From Candidatus Heimdallarchaeota archaeon (GTDB lineage: Archaea > Asgardarchaeota > Heimdallarchaeia > Heimdallarchaeales > Heimdallarchaeaceae), in the NCBI GenBank assembly GCA_030603365.1, contig JAUVXV010000006.1:1-64000 (forward strand): 64,000 nt of DNA, in the 5' to 3' direction. The position numbers were made by a program, and so were the translations under genes. Under the pieces are notes generated by a model. The model had not been told where the DNA came from. It made no database searches and was given only the letters and a program-made list of their open reading frames with translations. This document shows, piece after piece, positions 36,727 through 45,851 of the stretch. Position 1 is the first letter of the stretch. The number at the start of each line of letters is the position of its first letter.

Positions 36727-38145
36727 TTATTTATCAGAAATAATTTCGTTCACGTCTAACAGTTGGATTGTATGAGTTTTACCAGAGATTCCAACCATTG
36801 ATCCTGCAACAAGTACCACATTATCAGTTTTTTCTAGATATTTTTGCTCATGCATTTTCCTAATTACATTGTAAACTAACATCTCATAGTCTTGTTCAAA
36901 TTCATGTAAAAATGGTTTTACACCCCAGAATAAACGGGTAACCCGTTTAGTAAAATGGTCTGGGGTTACTGCAAAAATGGGAAGGTTTTTCCTGTTTCGT
37001 GAAACCATACTTGCTGAATAACCAGTCTGAGTTAGTGCAATAATTGCTTTTGCAGACATTCTTTCTGCAAGTTGAACAGCTGAAATACCTATTTCCTTTC
37101 CTATATTTGCTTCAGAATCAGCTGTTAAAAGCATAGGCATATCTAGTGATAGATTTCTTTCAGTTTCACAGATTATTTCCTGCATTGTCTTAAGAACATG
37201 TAAAGGATGTAATCCAGTTGCAGTTTCAGCTGATAACATGAGAGCATCAGCACCGTCGAAAACTGCATGAGCAACATCACTTGCTTCGGCTCTTGTAGGC
37301 AGAGGTTCTTTAGTCATAGATTCGAGCATTTGAGTAGCAACGATAATAGGTTTAGCATATGTCATCCCTAATTTAATTAGCTTCTTCTGAAGTACAGGAA
37401 CTTTAGCAAGACCTACCTCTATTGCTAGATCACCTCTTGCAACCATTAAACCATCACTATATTCAATGATTTCTTGAATATTATCCAAGGGGTCTTTGTG
37501 CTCAATTTTAGCAATAAGATTAATGTTTTTGTTTGTATTTGATTCTACTATTTCTTTGACTTTCTCAAGATCATTTACACTTCTTACAAAAGAGATGAAA
37601 AGAAAATCAGTTTCAAGCTCACATGCTTTTTTTAAATCCTTGATATCCTTAGGAGTAGGAACTCTAATCGATAGATTAGCATCCGGAATATTGATCCCTT
37701 TTCTTGATGAAATCTCTCCACCATCCATAACAGTACAAATAACTTCATTTCCTTTAATCTCTTTAACATCCAACTTTACAAGACCATCATTAATGAAGAT
37801 TGAATTACCAGGAGTAACCTCTTTAGAAAAAGAAGGAAGATTAACAGGAATTAAATCATCCTTACCAACAACATTCCGTGATGTTAGAGTAACGGAGGTT
37901 TTCCTCTTAAGAAGAATCTTACCTTCTAAATTACCTAATCTAATCTTAGGTCCGCTAATATCTATCCCAATAGCCACATCATTGCAGATATTGCGAATTG
38001 ATTCAAATATTTGTTCATGACTTTTATGATCACCATGAGAAAAGTTTAATCGAGCTACATCCATACCTGAATCAATCATTTTCTTAAGAACATCAGTAGA
38101 GCTAGATGCTGGACCAATAGTACAAACAATCTTAGTTAATCTCAA
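36727..38145 (-). CDS. pyk: Pyruvate kinase
   Basis: Catalyses phosphoenolpyruvate plus ADP to pyruvate plus ATP, the last step of glycolysis. Typical segments: TKIVCTIGPASS at the start, ARLNFSHGDH, the loop with FISFVRS, IAKIEHKDPL, MVARGDLAIEVG, the signature ATQMLESM, and ASDVAHAVFDGADALMLSAETA. A C-terminal allosteric domain is present, so the length (472 residues) is normal. TTG 38145 gives the family's usual N-terminus (MRLTKIVCTIG); further upstream TTG codons would add only hydrophobic residues unlike the family. It stands alone between two convergent or divergent neighbours. Confidence 0.95.
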   Translation of the reverse strand: MRLTKIVCTIGPASSSTDVLKKMIDSGMDVARLNFSHGDHKSHEQIFESIRNICNDVAIGIDISGPKIRLGNLEGKILLKRKTSVTLTSRNVVGKDDLIPVNLPSFSKEVTPGNSIFINDGLVKLDVKEIKGNEVICTVMDGGEISSRKGINIPDANLSIRVPTPKDIKDLKKACELETDFLFISFVRSVNDLEKVKEIVESNTNKNINLIAKIEHKDPLDNIQEIIEYSDGLMVARGDLAIEVGLAKVPVLQKKLIKLGMTYAKPIIVATQMLESMTKEPLPTRAEASDVAHAVFDGADALMLSAETATGLHPLHVLKTMQEIICETERNLSLDMPMLLTADSEANIGKEIGISAVQLAERMSAKAIIALTQTGYSASMVSRNRKNLPIFAVTPDHFTKRVTRLFWGVKPFLHEFEQDYEMLVYNVIRKMHEQKYLEKTDNVVLVAGSMVGISGKTHTIQLLDVNEIISDK

Positions 38146-38239
38146 TATTATCAATAGAACTATTATCAATCTTACATTAAAATGTTTACGACCCTATTAC
38201 GAAACGATTAAAAATAAGCAAACAGTATAATGAATTGTT

Positions 38240-39595
38240 ATGGAATCAACTTCTCCAAAATCAATTTCAGTAAAAGCAAAAATTGTTGAACCTGAAGTTG
38301 TCGAATTACCTAAGTATGAATTCGAAGATATGATAAACGAGCATTACAAAAGATTTCCAAGAACTGCTGAAATGGTTGAAAAACCACGGTTTGTGCGTGC
38401 ATTAAAAGAACCTTTTAGAAGATTTTATCTCCTACCTGTTGCACTATTTGGATTAAAATTAAACACAATTCTATCCTTACGATGGAAAAATTATATGAAA
38501 CTGTGGATTTATATTTCAATTCTATTTATACCGACTATTATTTTCACTATAATACCACTCGAATCAGCATTTGAGGGTTTTTCTAATCTAAGATGGATAA
38601 CAGATATCTTGTTTAATGTAGGTACGCCAATACTGATAGCAATATTACTCTCATTATTCTATTTGAAATATACACATGATGGATTTCTAGGATTAGTTCA
38701 AGCTAAAAGAGTAGAATTTATAGAAAAACCTGTAAGGGAATATTATGCAAAATACTATGACAAACCTTTACCAAGAAATCCTTTAATCATTCTGGCATCT
38801 CTTGCTACTGGTATTGGAGTTCAAATCCCAATTCTTCAAATCTCTATCACAGCAGGGTATCCAGTAGCAACTGCGTTTGGAATTCTTGCATGTATTTTTA
38901 ATCCATTCCTCTTCTATATCTTCTTTTTAGCTTCTTACTACATGATTTTGAATACAAGAATCTATGCTAAAACCTTGAAACCATTCAAAGAAAGGATGAA
39001 CGTTTATCTTAAAGAATATGGAACTCTTCTAAGAAAAGACAATTATGATATGATTTGGTCACTTGGTGATAAATGGTCTAAGGGAAGATCTATAAGTCAG
39101 CTTGAAAACATACCTACAGCTGGTATCGTATCAACACTGATTATTATCATTGCAATGGGAATGGGAAATGCAAATGAGTTAATTTACGGAATTAATAATG
39201 GGATGCCAACCCACGGTATAAATTTCTTGTTCCTTAATTCCGATCAACTAATGACAGTCCTTGTTGTAACCATCTCAGCTTTAGTTGCAGCTTTAATGGT
39301 TTTCATAATCTTTATTCCCCTAATAGCTTTTAATGGAAAAGCTAAAAAATTCAAAATTAAAGCTCTGATGGAACTTGATAACTATATCTTTGCTAGTGTA
39401 GTAGAATTTGGAGAGAAGTATTCTGAAGTGGCCAAACAAGAGAGCGTTCAGATGTTACAACTTCGTGAATATATAGCTTCAATGAGAACTTTTCCAATAT
39501 CAACTCAAAAGATATTCAGAACAATTATGGCAATAGCTCTTTGGGTTGTAAATATATTCAAAATTATCAAATCAGTGGGATCTGGAGTGGTTTAG
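38240..39595 (+). CDS. Multi-pass membrane protein coupled to an FtsZ-like gene
   Basis: A 451-residue protein I do not recognise. After a cytoplasmic N-terminus of about 80 residues it has roughly seven hydrophobic helices (for example LWIYISILFIPTIIFTII, ILIAILLSLFYL, GILACIFNPFLFYIFFLA, STLIIIIAMGMG, LVVTISALVAALMVFIIFI), with a charged cytoplasmic loop (KERMNVYLKEYGTLLRKDN) between them and a helical C-terminus. No transporter or enzyme motif is obvious. Its stop codon is one base before the ATG of the FtsZ-like gene, so the two are an operon; it may be the membrane anchor or partner of that GTPase (inference). Confidence 0.75.
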   Translation: MESTSPKSISVKAKIVEPEVVELPKYEFEDMINEHYKRFPRTAEMVEKPRFVRALKEPFRRFYLLPVALFGLKLNTILSLRWKNYMKLWIYISILFIPTIIFTIIPLESAFEGFSNLRWITDILFNVGTPILIAILLSLFYLKYTHDGFLGLVQAKRVEFIEKPVREYYAKYYDKPLPRNPLIILASLATGIGVQIPILQISITAGYPVATAFGILACIFNPFLFYIFFLASYYMILNTRIYAKTLKPFKERMNVYLKEYGTLLRKDNYDMIWSLGDKWSKGRSISQLENIPTAGIVSTLIIIIAMGMGNANELIYGINNGMPTHGINFLFLNSDQLMTVLVVTISALVAALMVFIIFIPLIAFNGKAKKFKIKALMELDNYIFASVVEFGEKYSEVAKQESVQMLQLREYIASMRTFPISTQKIFRTIMAIALWVVNIFKIIKSVGSGVV

Positions 39596-39596
39596 A

Positions 39597-40736
39597 ATGT
39601 CCTGGCTAAAGAAAAAACTGTTTAAGAAGAAAATTTCTATTGCTGTTATAGGAGTAGGAAATGCAGGATGCAGAATAGGTGATAAACTTGTTCACCATCT
39701 AAGAGAAAGTAGAATAACTGTCAAGTCATTAGCTATTAATCAGAGTGACAACTTTGATCCTAAGGTGAATAACTTCGCTGACCATTATTGGTTTGGTTCA
39801 AAAGACTCACCATCTTCAGATTATGAACTAGAAAGAGTTTTAGAACAATTAACTCAAAATGAACAACAATTACAGGATCATATTGAAAAGGTTCTTTTCT
39901 ATAAAAAACATGATAGAAGAGATGTGGAAGATTTAGCTCTGCATTTAATTGTTGGAAGTGGTGGAGGGGCTGGTAGTGCTGGTGCTATGAAGGTTAGTAA
40001 GATTATTGCTGAACAAACTGGAGTTCCCCCTACTGTTATTTTTGTTATCCCAGAGAAAAATGAACCATCACTAGTTCAATATAATTCAGCTAGAGCTCTT
40101 CACTATCTAGGATTTGATTATCAAGGTCCTAATTGTCCAATAATTCTTTTTGATAATGATAAATTATTGAACTTATTCAAAGAAGAAACTATTGAAATAG
40201 CCTTAGAAAAGAGCAATGAGTTCTTAGTAGATTCTTTAACAACAACAATACTAGCTGCACTCCAAGAAAGTACTCACGAAGAATTCAACGCAGATTTAAC
40301 TGATTTCTTTCAATCGTTCACAGAAGAAGCAAGGGGTCTAGGAGTAATTATTTCTTTAGACAAGGAATTTGAATCACTAGAAAAAGCACAGAGTATTAGG
40401 TTCTCAGATTTATTCTTTAACGAACTTGATGAGAGTTCAAGTCTCACAGCTGACATAACAAGAGCAAAACTTGGATTTCTAGCAATTACTTCCCCAACAA
40501 CTTATCAAGCTACATTTGAGACAAGAAAGATTGTTAAGAAATTCGAACGAGGAAATATTAAAGTATCTCTCAATTCTATTGATGAACCTATTTTAACTAT
40601 AAGAGGGGTAATTACAGGAATTCACCCAGATTATGTTGAAAGGTTCTGGGAAGTGCTAGAAAAAGGTAGAGATAGTCGTAAGAAGGTTGTAGAGACAGAA
40701 GAGAAACTGAAGCAAGCTTATATGAAACTTGAGTAA
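39597..40736 (+). CDS. FtsZ/tubulin-superfamily GTPase, non-canonical
   Basis: A 379-residue protein with the tubulin-fold GTPase motifs: the N-terminal VIGVGNAGCRIGD (T1, about 17-29), the T4 glycine loop GSGGGAGSAGAMK (120-132, in place of GGGTGTGAAP), FVIPEKNEP, LFDNDKLL, and the T7 loop NADLTDF with N231, D233 and D236, which in FtsZ completes the catalytic site of the next subunit. So it probably binds GTP and polymerises. The wider sequence is unlike FtsZ or CetZ proper. No C-terminal FtsA/SepF-binding tail is visible. It is the second gene of an operon with a multi-pass membrane protein. Confidence 0.8.
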   Translation: MSWLKKKLFKKKISIAVIGVGNAGCRIGDKLVHHLRESRITVKSLAINQSDNFDPKVNNFADHYWFGSKDSPSSDYELERVLEQLTQNEQQLQDHIEKVLFYKKHDRRDVEDLALHLIVGSGGGAGSAGAMKVSKIIAEQTGVPPTVIFVIPEKNEPSLVQYNSARALHYLGFDYQGPNCPIILFDNDKLLNLFKEETIEIALEKSNEFLVDSLTTTILAALQESTHEEFNADLTDFFQSFTEEARGLGVIISLDKEFESLEKAQSIRFSDLFFNELDESSSLTADITRAKLGFLAITSPTTYQATFETRKIVKKFERGNIKVSLNSIDEPILTIRGVITGIHPDYVERFWEVLEKGRDSRKKVVETEEKLKQAYMKLE

Positions 40737-40782
40737 GAATTTGAATTCTTACATTCTCATTCTTTTTTAATAGATGCAAATC

Positions 40783-40791
40783 GATATAAAG
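40783..40791 (+). promoter_or_regulatory. TATA box of the zinc-ribbon membrane protein gene
   Basis: GATATAAAG is centred about 32 nt upstream of ATG 40819. It favours that codon over the ATG at 40774, which lies upstream of this box. Confidence 0.45.
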
Positions 40792-40818
40792 ATACAAACT
40801 TCTCTTATCTTGAATATA

Positions 40819-41775
40819 ATGAGTGTTACCCGAGATTGCCCAAACTGCTTTCGGAAAATAAAAACATCATCAAAATTCTGCAAATTTTGTGGAACCACTC
40901 TCAAGATTTGTCTAGAATGTCAAACTATCAACAAAGCTAATGATGCTTTCTGTGCAGAATGTGGGTTCGATATTAAAGATGTAGAAGTAGCTGAGGGTTT
41001 TTCAGAGGTAACAGATTCTGTCGAAACTAGTTCAGAAGAGGATTTTACTCTTACAGAGGATGGAGTTGAAGAAGATCAAATAAAGCAAGAACGAAAATTA
41101 GTGATGTGGCCACCAATTTCACAATCAAGATATCTTTCGCAAGCTAGACCTCAACCAAAAGTAAAACCATATATGAAATATCTAGAGGAAGGACCTAGTT
41201 ATGAACCTAAAAAGCTAAGCTATACATATAACAGAGTAAGATTGCTAGGATTTCTCAGTGGACCTTTACCAACCTCTAATGTTTTAAGTTCAGTAGTAGA
41301 AGCTTTTGGAATTGCTTTAGCTCTAATAGCTGGTGGGATAGTGATTTTTTCCATAGGGATGGCATTCTTTCAATATATTATCTTTCCAATTATTGCAGGA
41401 ATAATAGGTGGAGCTTTATTATTATCGGCACCTTTCTTTGGTATCTATTACGTTAGTTCAAATTGGTTGTATAGAGCATTCAAAATTATGAGACCAGTAA
41501 AACTGAAAACTATTGTATGGAATTATACTCTAGCTTCTCTAATATTTTCATTGATAGGATTAATGTTTGCACCAATTTTATTAGAAGGAGGAGCTTTAGG
41601 AATTACTCTAGCAGTAGTTGGTGGGATAGTATACACAATGGGGTTAATAGTTGTACCTCTAAAAGCATATTTAGCAGATCTAGTATATGTTAAAGCTGCT
41701 GTAGACCTCAGGGATTCAGAACCAAAAGAAGAAAAAGTAGTCACTAAAGAAAACAAGAAAAATGGGGAGAAATAA
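40819..41775 (+). CDS. Double zinc-ribbon membrane protein
   Basis: Two zinc ribbons at the N-terminus: CPNCFRK...FCKFCG and CLECQTI...FCAECG, eight cysteines in four CxxC knuckles. An acidic linker follows, then about four to five transmembrane helices in the C-terminal half (IALALIAGGIVIFSIGMAFF, YIIFPIIAGIIGGALLLSAPFFG, YTLASLIFSLIGLMFAPIL, GITLAVVGGIVYTMGLIV). The start was moved from 40774 to 40819 because a TATA box lies between them. Such zinc-ribbon membrane proteins are common in archaea and mostly uncharacterised; 60612-61466 has a similar plan with one ribbon. Confidence 0.75.
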   Translation: MSVTRDCPNCFRKIKTSSKFCKFCGTTLKICLECQTINKANDAFCAECGFDIKDVEVAEGFSEVTDSVETSSEEDFTLTEDGVEEDQIKQERKLVMWPPISQSRYLSQARPQPKVKPYMKYLEEGPSYEPKKLSYTYNRVRLLGFLSGPLPTSNVLSSVVEAFGIALALIAGGIVIFSIGMAFFQYIIFPIIAGIIGGALLLSAPFFGIYYVSSNWLYRAFKIMRPVKLKTIVWNYTLASLIFSLIGLMFAPILLEGGALGITLAVVGGIVYTMGLIVVPLKAYLADLVYVKAAVDLRDSEPKEEKVVTKENKKNGEK

Positions 41776-41807
41776 AGATATATCTTGTATAATTTCTCCT
41801 AACGGTT

Positions 41808-42383
41808 TTATTTTGGAGCTAATTTTGCCATAGTTGCTGAATCATCGGTCTCGATGATGCCATGGTTTCTTAAATCATGTAGTGCTTTAATAATTGCTGC
41901 AGGTGTAAATCCTGTGGTTTTGACTAACTCATCTCTGGTCCAATCTTCTTTAGCTACTCCTTGAAGTAGTAAGAGAATCTTGGTATGAGGAGTAGCAGCA
42001 AAAACCTTTTCGAATAGAATTGTGTAGATAGCGAGTAATTCTTGAATATCTATGGTTTGTTCTTGTTCTTGAGTCATTTCTTCATACATTTTTCGTAGAC
42101 CTGACATCTGTTCCTCAACACTAGCTAACTGGTTCTTGTATGACTCAGCGTCTTTTAAAGCGTCACTAATCTTAGAATCTTTAGTTTCGTATTCTTGCTT
42201 CAGTTGAGTGAATTTCTCTTCAATTTCCTTCAATTTTGATTTTAAATCGGTATTTTCCTTAACAATGTCATCAGAAAAACTGGAGAGTTTGGTTAAAACT
42301 GAGGGTAATTCAGCAAATTTGTCCTTGATATGGGCATAAAGCTCAATAAACTCTTCTAAGGGGGTTTGCTCAGATTCGGACAT
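41808..42383 (-). CDS. Coiled-coil protein with C-terminal winged-helix domain
   Basis: A 191-residue protein whose first 110 residues form a coiled coil (DLKSKLKEIEEKFTQLKQEY and similar), followed by a short helical linker (DIQELLAIYTILFEKVF) and a winged-helix domain (KILLLLQGVAKEDWTRDELV, then FTPAAIIKALHDLRNHGIIE). The plan matches the longer protein at 7384-8181, although the sequences are not closely similar. It may be a DNA-binding or transcription-linked factor. It is divergent from the nucleotidyltransferase gene, with 98 nt between. Confidence 0.75.
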   Translation of the reverse strand: MSESEQTPLEEFIELYAHIKDKFAELPSVLTKLSSFSDDIVKENTDLKSKLKEIEEKFTQLKQEYETKDSKISDALKDAESYKNQLASVEEQMSGLRKMYEEMTQEQEQTIDIQELLAIYTILFEKVFAATPHTKILLLLQGVAKEDWTRDELVKTTGFTPAAIIKALHDLRNHGIIETDDSATMAKLAPK

Positions 42384-42481
42384 GTGTTTAACTCTTTGGT
42401 ATTCAATAATATTAATCTTGTGTCGGAGGTATCAACAACATTGGGAAAAACTTATTATTCCCTCACTCGAAACCACAAGGT

Positions 42482-43204
42482 ATGGACGCAATCTTACTCT
42501 GTGGTGGACTAGGTACACGTATTAGAACTGTAACCAAAGATAGTTATCCAAAAGCTATGGTACAGATAGTTGGTAAAACAATCTTAGAATGGGAAATGTC
42601 ATGGTTAAGAAAACATGGAGTAAATCATGCTATTCTTGCAGTTAGACATCTTGCAGAATATATAGAAGAACAGTTTGGCAGCACATATGAGACTGACTAT
42701 GGGGAAATAAGTGTGAGCTATAGTAAAGAACATGAAAGACTTGGCTCAGGAGGAGCTGTTAAGCTAGCTAAGAGTTATGTTTCAAGTTCTGATTTTATCA
42801 TCATGAATGGAGATATTGTCACAAATTTCGATTTAAAGGAGATGATATCTAATTTTCAGAAAGATAACAAAAAAGGATCAATTGCTATTACTAAAATGAG
42901 AAGTCCTTTTGGTATTGTAGAAATTACAGAAGATGACGATATAGTTGAATTCAAAGAGAAACCAATTCTAAATCACTGGATTCATGCTGGAGTTGATATT
43001 TTTAGAGAGGATGTTCTAGATAGGTTCCCTGACAGAGGTCAAATGGAAGAAACGATATTTGTAAAATTAGCAGAAGAAGATCAACTAAAAGCATACAGAA
43101 TAGACCAAAAGTATTTCTGGAGAAGTATCGATAATCCTAAAGATGTTCAAGAAACTGAAAAAGAGTGGCGTGGATTAGAACTAAAGGTTGACGCTGAGGG
43201 TTGA
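42482..43204 (+). CDS. Sugar-phosphate nucleotidyltransferase
   Basis: A 240-residue NTP-transferase: ILLCGGLGTRIRTVTKDSYPKAMVQI is the GGxGTR...PK signature, with GSGGAVKLA and MNGDI (metal-binding Asp) following. The enzyme couples a sugar 1-phosphate with an NTP to give an NDP-sugar, feeding glycan and lipid glycosylation. Similarity to mannose-1-phosphate guanylyltransferase or D-glycero-manno-heptose-type enzymes is equal by eye. There is no C-terminal left-handed beta-helix. Its 3' end overlaps that of the convergent GNAT gene by 24 nt. Confidence 0.88.
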   Translation: MDAILLCGGLGTRIRTVTKDSYPKAMVQIVGKTILEWEMSWLRKHGVNHAILAVRHLAEYIEEQFGSTYETDYGEISVSYSKEHERLGSGGAVKLAKSYVSSSDFIIMNGDIVTNFDLKEMISNFQKDNKKGSIAITKMRSPFGIVEITEDDDIVEFKEKPILNHWIHAGVDIFREDVLDRFPDRGQMEETIFVKLAEEDQLKAYRIDQKYFWRSIDNPKDVQETEKEWRGLELKVDAEG

Positions 43205-43990
43205 GGGGTCCCAGTCGAATCTTTTTTGAGTAAATGGAATCTCAAATCCTAAATCCAAATATAATTGTTCAGCACCAGAGTTATTTTGAGCTTGTAAACA
43301 AAATTGAGTATCAGGAGAATCGGCAATAATATCTGAAATATAATTTGATGTCATTTTTCTAGCGTATCCTTGTCTTCTAAAACGAGTTTTTGTACCTACA
43401 CCATAAAGACCAATGAAATTTTCATAACGAAAAGAGCAAAAACAACTAACATCTTTTCCAAAAGCTTTCCCTACAAAAAATTCGATACCATTTTTTATCT
43501 GTTCATTAACCATAGAGGTTATGTATTTTCTAAGATGACTAGGATAACTAAAAGAATCGAAGAAGGCATCTACCCATCGTTTAACATTCTTCAATGTAAG
43601 TAAATCAAGTTCTAGATTTGTATCTGGTGCAAGTTTCTCGCTTTTTTCACTTGACCAAGACATCAATGAAGTATCGATAGGATAGGTTATGAAATTTCGT
43701 TGTCGAAGAAGTTTGGAATTTTTTCTAAATGTATCATTGTAAAATACTTTAACTACAAAATATTCTTTCCCATCATTGAAATAAGAGAAGGTAAAATCTA
43801 AGAAATCTTCAAAATTTACCTCTCCAAAATGAGTTGGAGAGACATAACTATAAGTTTCAATTGCTTTATGCTTTACAAAATAACCAAAATCATTTTTCAC
43901 AACATCAGAATTAGGCATATAATGATAGAATCTAAATTCATTTAGTTCTAATATTTCCCTTAATTTTTGTTCTTCAGTCATGCTTGGCAT
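43181..43990 (-). CDS. GNAT-family N-acetyltransferase
   Basis: The C-terminal third has the GNAT acetyl-CoA motif A: RRQGYARKMTSNYI (RxxGxA), preceded by the strand NFIGLYGVGTKTRF, and followed by CLQAQNNSGAEQLYLDLGFE, the usual motif B. The N-terminal 150 residues are a second, degenerate GNAT-like or unrelated domain, so the protein (269 residues) is longer than single-domain enzymes. The substrate cannot be predicted. The start at 43990 is followed by another ATG three codons in (43981). Confidence 0.75.
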   Translation of the reverse strand: MPSMTEEQKLREILELNEFRFYHYMPNSDVVKNDFGYFVKHKAIETYSYVSPTHFGEVNFEDFLDFTFSYFNDGKEYFVVKVFYNDTFRKNSKLLRQRNFITYPIDTSLMSWSSEKSEKLAPDTNLELDLLTLKNVKRWVDAFFDSFSYPSHLRKYITSMVNEQIKNGIEFFVGKAFGKDVSCFCSFRYENFIGLYGVGTKTRFRRQGYARKMTSNYISDIIADSPDTQFCLQAQNNSGAEQLYLDLGFEIPFTQKRFDWDPSTLSVNL

Positions 43991-44084
43991 AGATTATGAA
44001 TAACATTTGTCGTACTGGCATATAAAAGAATTGAGGGAGAAGAAGGTATTATAGGGGTTTAAATAGGGAAGTCTAGGGAAAGAG

Positions 44085-45344
44085 ATGATGAACACTGTTC
44101 CTCGAGCAGAAGTCATGGAAACTAACCATCATCAAGCTTTGAGTAGGCTGTGTCATCAAACCAAAAATCTCTACAATCGAGCGAATTATCTGTGCAAGCA
44201 ACAGAGACAAAAACAAGGGTCGATTTATTCTTATTATGAACTAGATAAACGACTTAAAACTGAAGAATGTTATAAGGTTCTCCCAGCCCATACTGCACAA
44301 CACACACTGAAATTACTTATAAGAAACTGGAAAGCGTTCTTCCAAGCAATAAAAGAATGGAAAAAGCATCCTGGAAGGTTTTTCGGTCCTCCTCGCCCAC
44401 CTCACTACAAACCGTCGGATGGGGAGACGATTGCTATCATCTCCAATCAACAAGCAAAAATACGCAACGGATACCTCATCTTACCTAAGAAACTCCCCTT
44501 CACGATCAAAACAAGATTAAAAGCAACTGACAAGCTTCGAGAAGTACGGATCATCCCTCGTGGCGTAGGCTATACTGTAGAGATCATTTATAACAAACAT
44601 TTACCCAAACAAGTGCAGGAAAACAAGAAGAGAAAAGGTGCGCTAGATTTGGGTTTAACCAACCTCATTACCTTTGTGGATAATATCGGCTCACGCCCGA
44701 TTATTGTCAAGGACGAGGGGAAGGGAATAAAGTCAATAACTCAATATTATCTGAAGAAAACCAGTCTATTACAAGAGCAGTATGCACAACAGCAAAGAGT
44801 AAATCTTAAACAGAAAAACAACCTCAGATATGGTCCTGCTTATTATCAAGCTAAGGAACGGTGGAGAAGAAAAGTCAAAGATTGTTTCCATCACCTCAGT
44901 CGATTCTTAATAGAGTTGTGGGAACAACGGGGGTTACACACCATCTACATTGGCTACAATCCTCGCTGGAAACAGCAAGTAAGGTTGAGGAAGAAAACCA
45001 CTCAACTGTTCGTTCTCGTCCCATTTCACAAACTAATCACTCTTCTCAAATACAAAACTGAGGAGAAGGGGATAACGATTGAACTAGTCGATGAGAGTTA
45101 TACCTCCAAATGTAGTTTCTTAGATGATGAGTCTATTCAGAAACATACCAAGTATGCAGGAAAAAGGATTCAAAGAGGACTGTTTAAATCTAGTCAAGGT
45201 CATCTCATTAATGCTGATGTCAATGCAGCGTATAATATACTGATTAAAAGCGATCCGCAAGCACTTCCACCACGAAGTGTGGGCGGGGTAGGAGGATATG
45301 TGATTTATCCACTTAGAATGAGCTATCCAGCAATGAAGTTCTAG
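44085..45344 (+). CDS. tnpB: TnpB RNA-guided nuclease, IS200/IS605 type
   Basis: A complete 419-residue TnpB. The N-terminal half (WED/REC-like, with RLCHQTKNLYNRANYLCKQ) is followed by the split RuvC: Asp in ALDLGLTNL (about 188), Glu in IELVDESYTSKC (about 335) and Asp in INADVNAAYNI (about 378). The zinc ribbon is reduced to a single cysteine, as in the copy at 2-766. All catalytic residues are present, so it may be active. TnpB cuts DNA next to a short target-adjacent motif, guided by an RNA from the element's 3' end. Tandem ATG codons at 44085 and 44088 are possible starts. The gene differs from the first copy throughout, so both are old residents. Confidence 0.92.
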   Translation: MMNTVPRAEVMETNHHQALSRLCHQTKNLYNRANYLCKQQRQKQGSIYSYYELDKRLKTEECYKVLPAHTAQHTLKLLIRNWKAFFQAIKEWKKHPGRFFGPPRPPHYKPSDGETIAIISNQQAKIRNGYLILPKKLPFTIKTRLKATDKLREVRIIPRGVGYTVEIIYNKHLPKQVQENKKRKGALDLGLTNLITFVDNIGSRPIIVKDEGKGIKSITQYYLKKTSLLQEQYAQQQRVNLKQKNNLRYGPAYYQAKERWRRKVKDCFHHLSRFLIELWEQRGLHTIYIGYNPRWKQQVRLRKKTTQLFVLVPFHKLITLLKYKTEEKGITIELVDESYTSKCSFLDDESIQKHTKYAGKRIQRGLFKSSQGHLINADVNAAYNILIKSDPQALPPRSVGGVGGYVIYPLRMSYPAMKF

Positions 45345-45387
45345 GAAAGATAATGTTACTATGCTAATATGACATAATCAAATCATT
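45345..45387 (+). repeat. Conserved 3' module of the second tnpB element
   Basis: Similar to 767-830: GAAAGATAATGTTACTATG, then CTAATATGACA, ending ATCATT. This is the probable right end and the end of the guide-RNA scaffold; sequence beyond 45387 would then be the guide. Inference from the two-copy comparison. Confidence 0.4.
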
Positions 45388-45491
45388 GTCTAATTTCTTA
45401 TAAGTAAAAATAAAGCTTAGCATTTGTCTTCACTAAATGATACTCGAGCAAAAAAGATTTAAAGAACTGTTTTTTCTGAAGATTGACAGAT

Positions 45492-45788
45492 ATGAGTTTC
45501 AGAAATAATCAGGAAACAAAAAGAGAGTTTTTCATACAGCTTATTAGAGGAGCTGCTGGTGCAGTCATACTGTTAATATTACTGGGTTTCTGGCTTGGTT
45601 GGGACAGCATTTATGTTTGGTTCTATAACCAAGTAGTTCATATTCCTAAAGAGGTAAGAGTTGGAGATCCGCTCTTGCTAGGATGGTTAATATTTCTGTT
45701 CCCATTATTAGCAGCAGGGATTGGTTTACTTGTATCTGGAGGTATAAAAGCATACAAATTAGCAATACCACCTAAAGAAAAAGACTAA
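45492..45788 (+). CDS. Small two-TM membrane protein
   Basis: About 98 residues with two hydrophobic helices (GAAGAVILLILLGFWLGW and LGWLIFLFPLLAAGIGLLVSGG) joined by a 30-residue extracellular or cytoplasmic loop (VVHIPKEVRVGD). I do not recognise a family. The ATG at 45492 is chosen over TTG 45483. It is followed by a thioesterase gene 39-63 nt downstream on the same strand. Confidence 0.55.
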   Translation: MSFRNNQETKREFFIQLIRGAAGAVILLILLGFWLGWDSIYVWFYNQVVHIPKEVRVGDPLLLGWLIFLFPLLAAGIGLLVSGGIKAYKLAIPPKEKD

Positions 45789-45851
45789 AGTTTCTCTTCT
45801 TTTTCATGTTTATAGCAAAAAGGTAAAATGAGCATATTTTTTCCATTAATC

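Larger units (their letters stand above)
44048..45387 (+). mobile_element. IS1341-type (IS200/IS605 family) element carrying only tnpB
   Basis: The left end begins near ATTATAGGGGTTT (about 44048), similar to the relic at 32050, and the right end is near ATCATT (45387), similar to that after the copy at 2-766. There is no tnpA transposase, so movement would depend on one supplied elsewhere. Ends are inferred from the comparison of three copies and are approximate. Confidence 0.55.
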
